A stretch of 64,000 nt of DNA, taken from the NCBI GenBank assembly GCA_051061015.1, contig JBPFEG010000026.1:35687-99686 (forward strand). Reading direction: 5' to 3'. The DNA is from Methylomicrobium sp051061015 (lineage in GTDB: Bacteria > Pseudomonadota > Gammaproteobacteria > Methylococcales > Methylomonadaceae). A model generated the notes under the pieces. That model was given only the letters and a program-made list of their open reading frames with translations. It ran no database searches and was not told where the DNA came from. Shown here piece by piece: positions 1 to 8,565 of this stretch; positions within the stretch are counted from its first letter, which is position 1; each line of letters starts with the position of its first letter. Both the position numbers and the translations under genes were made by a program.

Positions 1-400
1 TGAAGCCCGGGCAATTGCCGACGATCTCGATGTCGAAGTCAGCACAGTTTACGAAATGGAACAGCGCCTGAGCAATCGCGATGTTTCGTTCGACCTGCCG
101 GCCGATGACGATGAGGAACAGGCCTACGTTGCACCGACCCACTATCTGCAACAGCATGGCGCCGACCCGGCCGTGTTGCTGGAAAATGCGGAATGGTCCG
201 GTCATGAGCAGGATTTGTTGTCCGGAGCTTTATCGGAACTCGACGAGCGAAGCCTGGATATTCTGTCCAGCCGCTGGTTGACCGACAAAAAAGCGACACT
301 GCATGAATTGGCCGAGCGTTACAATGTCTCAGCCGAAAGAATCCGTCAGCTTGAGCAGAATGCGATGAAAAAATTGCGAACGGCGGTTCTGGCGGCCTGA
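1..400 (+). CDS. rpoH: RNA polymerase sigma-32 factor, C-terminal part (cut by window edge)
   Basis: The reading frame is open from base 2, so only the C-terminal 132 residues are present. They correspond to sigma region 4, which reads the -35 element of heat-shock promoters. The segment EARAIADDLDVEVSTVYEME lies before the first internal Met and belongs to the same frame, so the Met at base 56 is not the start. The end of the protein has the classic region 4.2 helix-turn-helix (SAERIRQLEQNAMKKLR). RpoH directs transcription of chaperone and protease genes. Identity rests on this motif and the overall fit to RpoH; a related sigma-70 family member is less likely. A clear terminator follows the stop codon. 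Confidence 0.9.
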   Translation, partial: EARAIADDLDVEVSTVYEMEQRLSNRDVSFDLPADDDEEQAYVAPTHYLQQHGADPAVLLENAEWSGHEQDLLSGALSELDERSLDILSSRWLTDKKATLHELAERYNVSAERIRQLEQNAMKKLRTAVLAA

Positions 401-420
401 TAGATCGAAATCTCAGTTTC

Positions 421-460
421 AAAAAGGCTTAACGGGGGGAATTCCTGTTAAGCCTTTTTT
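421..460 (+). terminator. Rho-independent terminator after rpoH
   Basis: AAAAAGGCTTAAC at 421-433 pairs with GTTAAGCCTTTTT ending at 460, around a G-rich loop, and the run of T follows directly. It sits 20 bases after the rpoH stop codon and is followed by about 120 bases without a gene. Confidence 0.85.
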
Positions 461-584
461 ATTGCCTGACGGTGTGTATTTGGCGCTCCTCGAGGAGAGG
501 AATGGGACCGTTGCACGTAAATTCTGTCTATAAGAGCGATTGAATCCGGATTACAATTTATTAGCTGGAGGGGTTTAAAAGACT

Positions 585-1010
585 ATGTTCACTTTAGAAA
601 GAGCGATTGAAATTGCCGCAAAGGCCCATGCGGGTCAGCTTGATAAGGCGGGTGAACCGTATATTCTGCATCCGATCCGTGTCATGCTGGCGGTTCACTC
701 TCCGTATGAACGCCTGGCGGCGATACTGCATGATGTAGTTGAGGATACCGGAATTTCATTCGAAGACCTTGCCGATGAAAATTTTCCGCCGGAAGTGATA
801 GAAGCCGTGCGCGCTTTGACCAAGGAGTCGGGTGAATCCCGCATTGAAGCGGCCAGACGCGCGGTGCGAAACCCGATCGCGCGAGCGGTCAAACTGGCGG
901 ATGTGGCTGACAATATGAATATGATCCGGATTCCCAATCCGTCCGAAAAGGATATGGAACGCTTGCGGGAATATCAGGCTGTGCGGGAGATTTTGTTGGC
1001 GGGGAATTGA
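585..1010 (+). CDS. HD-domain phosphohydrolase (SpoT/RelA hydrolase-like)
   Basis: This 141-residue protein consists of one HD domain of the type found in the hydrolase half of SpoT/RelA. An early His (residue about 28, in ILHPIRV), the paired HD in AAILHDVVEDT, and a later Asp (in VKLADVADN) form the expected metal-binding set. There is no synthetase domain, so it resembles small alarmone hydrolases or other nucleotide phosphohydrolases of the HD_4 group. The start is well supported by a GGAGGGG ribosome site about 12 bases upstream. It is a single gene between the rpoH terminator and maeB. The true substrate, (p)ppGpp or another nucleotide, cannot be told from the sequence. Confidence 0.75.
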   Translation: MFTLERAIEIAAKAHAGQLDKAGEPYILHPIRVMLAVHSPYERLAAILHDVVEDTGISFEDLADENFPPEVIEAVRALTKESGESRIEAARRAVRNPIARAVKLADVADNMNMIRIPNPSEKDMERLREYQAVREILLAGN

Positions 1011-1131
1011 ATCTGACTTCACCTCCGGTTTTTCGATAGTCTGTGCTGCCGATTGCCTCTTCAATCGTGGATTTTCGCGATTCAGCAGCCGCAAGTCTGG
1101 TAGAATCAAAACCGTTCCGGAACTCAAGAAA

Positions 1132-3456
1132 GTGATGGCGGTAATGAACTCTTCAGATTATGCAAATGACAAGCTTCGCACGCAACTGCGCGAAGCCGCG
1201 CTTGAGTATCACGAATTTCCCTCCCCCGGCAAGATCAGCGTAACGCCGACCAAGCCTCTGGCCAATCAGCGCGATCTGTCGCTGGCTTATTCGCCCGGGG
1301 TGGCGGCGGCTTGCGAGGAAATCGTGCTTGATCCCGGCAATGTCTTCAAATACACCGCGCGCAGCAATCTGGTCGCGGTGATCAGTAACGGTACTGCGGT
1401 GCTGGGCCTCGGCAATATCGGTCCGCTCGCGGCCAAGCCGGTGATGGAAGGGAAGGGGGTGCTGTTCAAGAAGTTCGCCGGCATCGATGTGTTCGACATC
1501 GAGATCGACGAACAGGACCCGGACAAGCTCTGCGACATCATCGCAGCGCTCGAGCCGACTTTCGGCGGCATCAATCTGGAAGACATCAAGGCGCCCGAAT
1601 GTTTCTATATCGAGCGCAAGCTGCGCGAGCGGATGAATATACCGGTATTCCATGACGATCAGCACGGTACCGCGATCATCGTCGGTGCGGCGATCCTGAA
1701 CGGATTGAAGATTGTTGGTAAAACACTCAGCCAATGCAAAATGGTCGTTTCGGGTGCCGGCGCTGCCGCGCTGGCCTGTCTGGATCTATTGATCGATCTG
1801 GGATTTCCGATCGAGAATATCCTCGTCACCGACCACCTCGGCGTTATTTATATCGGCCGTTCCGAAGCGATGGATCCGAACAAGGCGCGTTTTGCTCGCG
1901 AGACCGAAGCGCGAACGTTGGCTGAGGCGATTCCGGGTGCGGACATTTTTCTGGGGCTCTCGGCCGGCGGCGTGTTGAAGCCTGAAATGGTTAAAATGAT
2001 GGCGGTACGGCCGTTGATTTTGGCGCTGGCGAATCCTAATCCTGAAATTCTGCCCGAAGAGATCGCCTCGGTGCGCGATGATGCGGTGGTTGCGACCGGC
2101 CGTTCCGATTATCCGAATCAGGTCAATAACGCCTTGTGTTTTCCGTATATTTTCCGCGGCGCGCTGGACTGTGGCGCGACCACCATTACCCGGGCGATGG
2201 AGATTGCGACAGTGCATGCGATAGCGGAATTAGCCCAGGCGGAGCAATCGGAGGTCGTCGCCAACATTTATGGGGTCGGCGAATTGTCTTTTGGACCCAA
2301 CTATATTATTCCGAAGCCTTTCGATCCGCGCTTGATGACCAAAATCGCGCCGGCGATCGCGGTCGCGGCGGCGGAGTCGGGTGTTGCGGCGCGGCCGATC
2401 CAGGATATTCCTGCTTATATAGAAAAGTTGCAGCAGTTTGTTTATCACAGCGGCACCTTCATGAAGCCGGTGTTTCGAGTCGCTAAAAATGCCGCCGCTG
2501 ATAAAAAACGCATCGTTTTTGCGGAGGGTGAGGAAGAGCGCGTGCTGCAGGCTGTGCAAATGCTCGTCGATGAAAATATCGCCTCTCCCACACTCGTCGG
2601 CCGGCCTGCGGTGTTGCAGCGTCGCATTGAAAAACTGGGGTTACGTGTCCGGCCGGGTGTCGATTTTACGGTCGTGAATCCGGAATATGACGAGCGTTAC
2701 CGCGATTTCTGGAAGTCCTATCTCGAGATGACCGTACGCAAGGGGGTCAGCGAGGAGTACGCGAAACTCGAAATGCGGCGCCGTCATACCCTGATCGGCG
2801 CGATGCTGGTGCATAAGGGCTATGCCGACGGGATGATTTGCGGTCTGTTCGGTACGACCGTTTCACACCTGCGTTATATCGATCAGGTGATCGGTAAGCG
2901 TGCCGGCGCGAATGTCTATGCGGCAATGAACGGGCTTATCCTGCCCGATCGCCAGATTTTGCTGGTCGATACGCATATCAATCAAGAGCCGAATGCGGAC
3001 CAGCTCGCTGAAATCACCCTGATGGCGGCCGAACAAATGCGCCGTTTCGGTCTGACTCCACGTGTCGCCTTGTTGTCGCATTCGAACCTCGGGACCGGCG
3101 ATAGCGATTCGGCGCGAAAGATGCGGGCAGCCTTTGCGATCATTCAGGAACGGGCGCCGGAGCTGGAAATCGAAGGCGAGATACACGGCGACACGGCCCT
3201 CGATTACGAGATGCTGAAAAAAATGATGCCGGAGACAAAGTTGAAAGGCAGCGCGAATCTGTTAGTGATGCCGAACATCGATGCGGCCAATATCGCATAT
3301 AACCTGCTCAAGACCGCGTCCGGCAACGGCATCGCGATCGGCCCCGTGTTGCTGGGTTGCGCGCGGCCCGTACACATCCTGACGCCGGCCGCGACGGTTC
3401 GGCGAATTGTCAATATGGCCGCGTTTTGCGTCGTGGATGCGAACGAAACCGTTTGA
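1132..3456 (+). CDS. maeB: NADP-dependent malic enzyme with phosphotransacetylase-like domain
   Basis: This enzyme converts malate to pyruvate and CO2 with reduction of NADP. The 774-residue length is that of the large MaeB type. Residues 1 to about 430 form the malic enzyme part, with LAYSPGVAAACEEI, the acidic metal-binding stretch around LEDIKAPECF, and a Rossmann motif VVSGAGAAALA. Residues about 440 to 774 form a phosphotransacetylase-like domain, normally thought to sense acetyl-CoA and not to be catalytic. The start is uncertain: GTG at 1132, ATG at 1135 and ATG at 1144 are all in frame and none has a strong ribosome site. It is a single gene, convergent with the outer membrane protein gene downstream, with only 9 bases between the stop codons. 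Confidence 0.93.
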   Translation: MMAVMNSSDYANDKLRTQLREAALEYHEFPSPGKISVTPTKPLANQRDLSLAYSPGVAAACEEIVLDPGNVFKYTARSNLVAVISNGTAVLGLGNIGPLAAKPVMEGKGVLFKKFAGIDVFDIEIDEQDPDKLCDIIAALEPTFGGINLEDIKAPECFYIERKLRERMNIPVFHDDQHGTAIIVGAAILNGLKIVGKTLSQCKMVVSGAGAAALACLDLLIDLGFPIENILVTDHLGVIYIGRSEAMDPNKARFARETEARTLAEAIPGADIFLGLSAGGVLKPEMVKMMAVRPLILALANPNPEILPEEIASVRDDAVVATGRSDYPNQVNNALCFPYIFRGALDCGATTITRAMEIATVHAIAELAQAEQSEVVANIYGVGELSFGPNYIIPKPFDPRLMTKIAPAIAVAAAESGVAARPIQDIPAYIEKLQQFVYHSGTFMKPVFRVAKNAAADKKRIVFAEGEEERVLQAVQMLVDENIASPTLVGRPAVLQRRIEKLGLRVRPGVDFTVVNPEYDERYRDFWKSYLEMTVRKGVSEEYAKLEMRRRHTLIGAMLVHKGYADGMICGLFGTTVSHLRYIDQVIGKRAGANVYAAMNGLILPDRQILLVDTHINQEPNADQLAEITLMAAEQMRRFGLTPRVALLSHSNLGTGDSDSARKMRAAFAIIQERAPELEIEGEIHGDTALDYEMLKKMMPETKLKGSANLLVMPNIDAANIAYNLLKTASGNGIAIGPVLLGCARPVHILTPAATVRRIVNMAAFCVVDANETV

Positions 3457-3465
3457 CGTGGCCTA

Positions 3466-4185
3466 TTAAAAGTTGATATACAGCGATCCCATAATCAGGT
3501 GATGCATCGTGTTATCGGTGTGAGTGGCGTCATCCAGATACTGATTCAGATAACCCACTTCGGTACGGAAGTTTTTATTGAAAGTCCATCCAAGCCCTGC
3601 AAATGCACGGTTCTGATCAAACCCGGACTGGCCGCCGAATTTGGTTGAATTCGCGCGGATGAAAAACTCGTCCCAGGCAATCAGGCTCAAACGCGGCTCG
3701 AATTCCAGTGGGTGCATGAAGCGAATCATCTGGCGCGGCCTGAACCGGACATCGTCACCCTTTAAAAAATTGCTTTCGATCATCGTTCTGAACATGAAGG
3801 TGCCGAAATCGGTCGGTAAAACATAACGGAACGCAGGCCATACATCCTGCTGGGATACATAATCCTTGCCGACGTTTTGAGTGGGCAGCCAGGTGTAACC
3901 CGCCCAGATCGTTGCCCGATCGCTCAGCGAATAGCCCACTGCCGCGCGGACCATGCCCTGATACCAGTGATCCCAGTTGTCATCGAAACGCGACTGCCCT
4001 TCCAGCCAGATGCGCCCTTTTTCGAGGCTCGGATCCACAACCTTCAAACTGCCTTCGCCGACGATTTGCAGCCAACTGCCGGCATCCTGCAGCAAGTCGT
4101 CCGCCGCGGCGGGGGACGAGGCAAGACTCATCGAACTTAAAATGACAGCCATTAACCCCATGTGATTCATGGTTATTTTACTCAT
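3466..4185 (-). CDS. Outer membrane beta-barrel protein, DUF2490-like
   Basis: The 239-residue protein starts with a signal peptide ending near SPAAADD. The mature part is rich in alternating aromatic strands (RIWLEGQSRFDD, WYQGMVRAAVGYSL, ATIWAGYTWL) and ends in SLYINF. A terminal Phe is the usual signature of an outer membrane barrel recognised by the BAM complex. The WLEGQ/RxRY style of strands fits the DUF2490 family, whose function is unknown. An AAGGA ribosome site 10 bases upstream supports the start. The gene stands alone and faces maeB. Confidence 0.75.
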   Translation of the reverse strand: MSKITMNHMGLMAVILSSMSLASSPAAADDLLQDAGSWLQIVGEGSLKVVDPSLEKGRIWLEGQSRFDDNWDHWYQGMVRAAVGYSLSDRATIWAGYTWLPTQNVGKDYVSQQDVWPAFRYVLPTDFGTFMFRTMIESNFLKGDDVRFRPRQMIRFMHPLEFEPRLSLIAWDEFFIRANSTKFGGQSGFDQNRAFAGLGWTFNKNFRTEVGYLNQYLDDATHTDNTMHHLIMGSLYINF

Positions 4186-4316
4186 ATCGGATATTCCTTA
4201 AATTCAAAAAACCCCCTGCCTTTTCTGGCAGCGGAAATACAATATAGCGCCGGATATTACGGCTTTTTCAAGTAGAAACTTTTGAAATTTAGCAAAATGT
4301 AGGCCAGCTATAATAG

Positions 4317-4475
4317 TCCTTATCATTCAAGTCCTTCATTCATAATGTCAAGAATGAAGAGGCCTACGAACAGTGGATAAAAACCTCTAAATGGAAAAAG
4401 CGATGGTGGAAAATAACCGATGCTTTTGAGTTGATTTACCTTGTCGCGGGTTTTACTATGGAGGAAGTATTTTGA
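4317..4475 (+). pseudogene. Possible gene remnant without a start codon
   Basis: The 315-base gap before sodC contains a frame open from 4317 to a TGA at 4473-4475. Its translation looks protein-like (EEAYEQWIKTSKWKKRWWKI followed by a hydrophobic stretch and MEEVF). It has no ATG, GTG or TTG until very near its end, and two in-frame stop codons (4311-4316) lie just before it. A TATAAT sequence at 4309-4314 is present, but no good -35 was seen. It may be the 3' end of a decayed gene or chance; nothing in it was recognised. Confidence 0.3.
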
Positions 4476-4500
4476 TCCCTATCTTCAATCGGAGCGTTAA

Positions 4501-5022
4501 ATGAAATTTCCCTATGCTATCGCGGTATTCGTTTCATCGATCGGTTATGCGGGAGCGGCTGAGGTCTCGGTTCCGGTAAATACCGTCAACGAACAGGGCG
4601 AGGTCAAAGCGATCGGTAGCGTCAGAATCAGTGAATCGCAGTATGGCCTGGTTTTTACCCCGGATCTTGAAGGGCTGCCGGCCGGCGTGCATGGCTTTCA
4701 TGTGCACGAGAACCCAAGCTGCGCAGCGAAGGAAAAGGATGGCAAGCTGACCCCGGCGCTTGCAGCAGGCGGCCATTACGATCCAAAAGTAACCAAAAAA
4801 CATGGCGAGCCATGGGGTAACGGCCATTTGGGCGATCTGCCGGGTTTGGTCGTCGGCGCTGACGGCAAATCCGCTTACAGCATTCTGGCGCCGCGTCTGA
4901 AACTGGAAGATGTGAAAGGCCGTGCGCTGATCATCCATGCCGGCGGCGATAATTACTCCGATGATCCCGAACCGCTTGGCGGCGGCAAGGCGCGGATTGC
5001 CTGCGGTGTAATCAAAGACTAA
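4501..5022 (+). CDS. sodC: Superoxide dismutase [Cu-Zn], periplasmic
   Basis: This enzyme dismutates superoxide in the periplasm. The 173-residue precursor begins with a signal peptide cleaved near YAGAA. Copper and zinc ligands are visible in the usual order: HVHENPSC, GGHYDP, the GNGHLGDLP loop, and HAGGDNYSD. The conserved disulphide cysteines (in NPSC and near the end, IACGVIKD) are present, so the protein should be active. A GGAGCG ribosome site 6 bases before the ATG supports the start. It stands alone. Confidence 0.95.
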   Translation: MKFPYAIAVFVSSIGYAGAAEVSVPVNTVNEQGEVKAIGSVRISESQYGLVFTPDLEGLPAGVHGFHVHENPSCAAKEKDGKLTPALAAGGHYDPKVTKKHGEPWGNGHLGDLPGLVVGADGKSAYSILAPRLKLEDVKGRALIIHAGGDNYSDDPEPLGGGKARIACGVIKD

Positions 5023-5410
5023 GTATTGCGGGGGCAACTGATGACTTCGGCGCCTCGACTTGCCGGTAGTCCCTAGGTAAAAATGGGCAGCAAGGTCCGA
5101 TTTATATAGCTCAGGGCGCTGCCCTCATTCATTCCCTACCTTGTCAATTTTCACGGGGAAGCGCTATGAAGCGCTACCTGGAAATTTCGCAAAGGCGTTT
5201 TACCTGCCCCTAGCCACCGCGTGGAAATATGAGATTAAATTTCGCATGTTATTATTTAACAATTTCTCAATGTTGAGTGGGAGTGTTAGGCTCCGTGTAT
5301 TTGTAAATTCCCCGACTTCCTAGGCAAAAGGCGCTTGAGGCGTTCGCCGCTATGCTATAATGCCGTCTTTTATATACGAATGATTCTTATTTTCTTTTAA
5401 GTCCTTTTTA
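5023..5410 (+). promoter_or_regulatory. Non-coding gap with likely extended -10 promoter for the macA operon
   Basis: No credible gene is seen in this stretch. Near its end TGCTATAAT (5353-5361) is a good extended -10 element, with TTGAGG (5335-5340) at a short 15-base spacing as the possible -35. The exporter genes begin 50 bases downstream. A 60-codon open frame at 5141-5323 has no ribosome site or protein-like composition and was not called. Confidence 0.4.
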
Positions 5411-6616
5411 ATGCAGGCAATACAAGTTTTTTCTCGCGGTAGAATATATTGGCTTGCCGCTCTGTTGGTTGTGCTGATAACCGCGGGCGCGGCGCTGCGT
5501 TATTATTTTCAGAAGGAAGCCGAATCGACTCAGGCATCTTTAAAAGATTCAACCGTACAGATCGACTACGGAGATATCGAAGAAAATGTAACCGCGCAAG
5601 GCAAACTGGAGCCGAAGGAATATGTCGATATCGGCGCCCAGGTCACGGGCCAATTGCAGAAGCTGTTTGTCGAGATCGGCGATGTAGTCAAAACCGGCCA
5701 GCAGCTGGCTCAAATCGATCCGCGCATCTATGCCGCCCGCGTGCAGGCGGATGAAGCCAGTATCAATAATTTGAAAGCGCAACTGGTCCAACAAGAGGCG
5801 TTAATCCTGTTTGCGAACCGCCAGTACGTACGCAATCAGAAATTGTACCCGACCAAGGCGGTTAGCCAGGAAACCCTGCAAAACAGTGAATCCAACAGCA
5901 AGGCCGCGCTGGCAATTGCCGATTCGATCAGGGCGCAAATACAGCAAGTTGAATCGACGCTTTCAGGCGACCGTACCAATCTGGGCTATACCAAGATTTT
6001 CGCGCCAATGGATGGCACAGTCGTGCAGCAAACCGCCCGTGCCGGTCAAACCCTGAACGCGAACCAGCAAACTCCGAATATCATGCAACTGGCCAAGCTC
6101 GACAAAATGACGGTGCGTTCGCAGACCGCCGAAGCCGACATCATGCGCATCAAGACCGGCATGCCGGTTTATTTTACGACGCTCGGATCGGACCAGCGCC
6201 GCTGGCAGGGCGTGGTGCGGCAGATATTGCCGACCCCGGAAGTGCTGAATAATGTGGTGCTGTACAACGTATTGGTCGATGTGGATAACGAGGACGGACA
6301 ACTGATGAGCGGCATGAGCGCACAGGTTTTCTTCGTCTTAGGCGAAGTCAAGCATGTGCCGGTGATCCCGGTCAATGCATTGGGTAAACGTTTGCCGGAT
6401 CAGGACAACGAAAAGGGCAGGGCTTATCAGATCAAAGAGATCGATGCGGATAATCAGGTGCGTGAAAAGGTGATTCATGTCGGTTTGCAGAACCGCCGTT
6501 TCGCGGAGATCCGTGACGGTTTGTCAGCCGGCGACCGGGTCAAACTGACGCTGGCTCCTGCCAAGAACAACCGGGGCAGGGACACTTACAGACCGCCGAG
6601 CATGCCGCGTTTATGA
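5411..6616 (+). CDS. macA: MacA-like periplasmic adaptor (membrane fusion protein)
   Basis: This 401-residue HlyD-family adaptor links an inner membrane ABC transporter to an outer membrane channel. It has one N-terminal membrane anchor (residues about 11-28, WLAALLVVLITAGAALRYYF). A lipoyl/barrel-sandwich half follows (YVDIGAQVTGQL, VGDVVKTGQQLAQIDPR), then an alpha-helical hairpin at about residues 115-195, the second half of the lipoyl domain (APMDGTVVQ, AGQTLNANQQTP), and a beta-barrel region. It overlaps macB by 4 bases (ATGA), so the two are translationally coupled. In known systems such pumps export macrolides, peptides or lipopeptides; the substrate here is unknown. Confidence 0.88.
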   Translation: MQAIQVFSRGRIYWLAALLVVLITAGAALRYYFQKEAESTQASLKDSTVQIDYGDIEENVTAQGKLEPKEYVDIGAQVTGQLQKLFVEIGDVVKTGQQLAQIDPRIYAARVQADEASINNLKAQLVQQEALILFANRQYVRNQKLYPTKAVSQETLQNSESNSKAALAIADSIRAQIQQVESTLSGDRTNLGYTKIFAPMDGTVVQQTARAGQTLNANQQTPNIMQLAKLDKMTVRSQTAEADIMRIKTGMPVYFTTLGSDQRRWQGVVRQILPTPEVLNNVVLYNVLVDVDNEDGQLMSGMSAQVFFVLGEVKHVPVIPVNALGKRLPDQDNEKGRAYQIKEIDADNQVREKVIHVGLQNRRFAEIRDGLSAGDRVKLTLAPAKNNRGRDTYRPPSMPRL

Positions 6617-8565
6617 GCGCAAGTCTCGCAAAAATCGAGCCGTTACTGAATCTCGAGCATATCTGCCGGACGTTCCAAAGCGGCGACAATCTGATTCGGG
6701 CCCTGGACGACGTATCACTGAAAATCTGGCCGGGCGAGTTTGTTGCGCTCATCGGCCAGTCGGGTTCGGGAAAATCCACATTGATGAATATACTGGGTTG
6801 TCTCGACCGGCCGACTTCTGGCACCTATCAGGTGGCGGGCAGGGACGTTTCCCTGTTCGATCCGGACGAACTGGCCGCCTTGCGCCGGGCTACCTTCGGT
6901 TTCGTGTTTCAGCGCTACAATCTGCTCGGCTCGGAAAGCGCAGAAGAAAACGTCCAGATTCCGGCCCTGTATGCCGGCGAAGATAAACCGCACCGCCTGG
7001 AGCGGGCGCGCAAACTGCTTGCCGATCTGGGCCTCGGAGACCGCTGCGACCACCGGCCCTCGCAATTGTCCGGCGGACAGCAGCAGCGGGTCGCGATAGC
7101 CCGGGCTTTAATGAACAATCCGCCCGTCATGCTGGCCGATGAGCCGACCGGTGCGCTGGACAGCCGCAGCGGTCAGGAAGTGATGGACTTGCTCCGCGAA
7201 CTGCACCAATCGGGACGAACGATTCTGCTGATTACGCACGATGCCGGCGTTGCCGCGCATGCCGAAAGAGTCATCACTATCAGCGACGGCAAAATCACCG
7301 AAGACTCAGCGCCGTCAGGACGAGATACCACGCATCCAGGCGTGACGATCGATCCCGGCGGCAAGGCGGGCATCCTCGCTGACATCAGCGAAGCGGTCAA
7401 AACTGCCCTGCGCGCGCTGCGAGTCAACCTGTTCCGGACCGCGCTGACGCTGCTCGGCATCATCATCGGCGTCGCGGCAGTCGTCACGATGCTGGCGGTC
7501 GGCGAGGGCAGCCAGCAGGACGTGTTGAATCAGATCAGATCGATGGGCACCAATCTGTTGTCGATCCGCCCCGGTGCGCCAGGCTTGCGCGGCGCCAGCG
7601 ACGTGATCACGCTGACGCCCGACGATGCGGAAGCGATCCAGGAACTGCCGAATGTCGAAGTTGCGCTGGCCGAGCGTAGCAGCCGGCAAACGGTGCGCTT
7701 CGGCAATATCGACTATGCGACCAGCATTCAGGGCGTCGGCGCGGCCTTGCCCAGAGTCCGCGACTGGCCGGTCGCGGAAGGCGATTTTTTCAGCGAGCGG
7801 GATATCCGCCGTTACGCTCCGGTCGTCGTGTTGGGCCAAACCGTCGCGCAGATTCTGTTTCCCGAAGGCTTCGATCCCGTGGGTCGCTATATCCTGATCG
7901 GCAATATTCCGTTCGAGGTGATCGGCATCATGTCGCCGAAAGGGGCGTCCGGTTTCGGCGGAGACCAGGACGATACGGTGTTCGTACCGATCAGCACCGG
8001 TCTGATCCGCCTGTTCGGGCAAAATTATCTGAACGGGATTACCGTGCGCGTCAGCAGTGTGGATGCGATTGAAGAGACCGAGGATGCGATCTCGGACCTG
8101 CTGCTGTCGCGCCACCAGACTGAGGATTTCCGGATACGCAACATGGCGTCGATTCTGGAAACCGCGACCGCGACTCAGAATACACTGAAAGTGCTGCTCG
8201 GCACGGTCGCGGCGATTTCTCTGCTGGTCGGAGGTATCGGCGTGATGAATATCATGCTGGTCAGCGTGACCGAACGTACCCGGGAAATCGGAATACGCAT
8301 GGCGGTCGGCGCGCGCCGCCGCGACATCCTGCTGCAATTCAACACCGAAGCGGCGGTGGTCTGTACGCTGGGCGGCATTTTAGGGGTTCTGCTCGGCTAC
8401 GGGGCCGGCAAGGTCATTTCGATGTTCGACATGACCGTGATCTTTTCGCCGTTGCCGGCCATCATGGCTTTCTCGTGCGCGTTCGGTACTGGTATATTGT
8501 TCGGTTTTCTGCCGGCGCGCAAGGCTTCCTTGCTCGATCCGGTCGTGGCTCTGGCGGCGGAATGA
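6613..8565 (+). CDS. macB: MacB-like ABC transporter, fused ATPase and permease
   Basis: The 650-residue protein has the MacB layout. An N-terminal ATPase carries Walker A GQSGSGKST, signature LSGGQQQR, Walker B VMLADEPTGALD and the H-loop ITHD. A first membrane helix (about residues 272-300) is followed by a large periplasmic domain and three C-terminal helices. MacB works by mechanotransmission, driving efflux of periplasmic substrates through a TolC channel. It lies between the adaptor and the outer membrane factor with overlaps at both ends, so the three genes form one operon for a complete tripartite pump. Confidence 0.93.
   Translation: MSASLAKIEPLLNLEHICRTFQSGDNLIRALDDVSLKIWPGEFVALIGQSGSGKSTLMNILGCLDRPTSGTYQVAGRDVSLFDPDELAALRRATFGFVFQRYNLLGSESAEENVQIPALYAGEDKPHRLERARKLLADLGLGDRCDHRPSQLSGGQQQRVAIARALMNNPPVMLADEPTGALDSRSGQEVMDLLRELHQSGRTILLITHDAGVAAHAERVITISDGKITEDSAPSGRDTTHPGVTIDPGGKAGILADISEAVKTALRALRVNLFRTALTLLGIIIGVAAVVTMLAVGEGSQQDVLNQIRSMGTNLLSIRPGAPGLRGASDVITLTPDDAEAIQELPNVEVALAERSSRQTVRFGNIDYATSIQGVGAALPRVRDWPVAEGDFFSERDIRRYAPVVVLGQTVAQILFPEGFDPVGRYILIGNIPFEVIGIMSPKGASGFGGDQDDTVFVPISTGLIRLFGQNYLNGITVRVSSVDAIEETEDAISDLLLSRHQTEDFRIRNMASILETATATQNTLKVLLGTVAAISLLVGGIGVMNIMLVSVTERTREIGIRMAVGARRRDILLQFNTEAAVVCTLGGILGVLLGYGAGKVISMFDMTVIFSPLPAIMAFSCAFGTGILFGFLPARKASLLDPVVALAAE

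Noticed and set aside
5141..5323. 60-codon open frame before macA
   Set aside because: There is no ribosome site and no protein-like pattern, and it sits in a region with a promoter.
7315..8337. 340-codon open frame on the minus strand
   Set aside because: It is an antisense shadow within macB, His/Asp/Arg-rich and without any domain.
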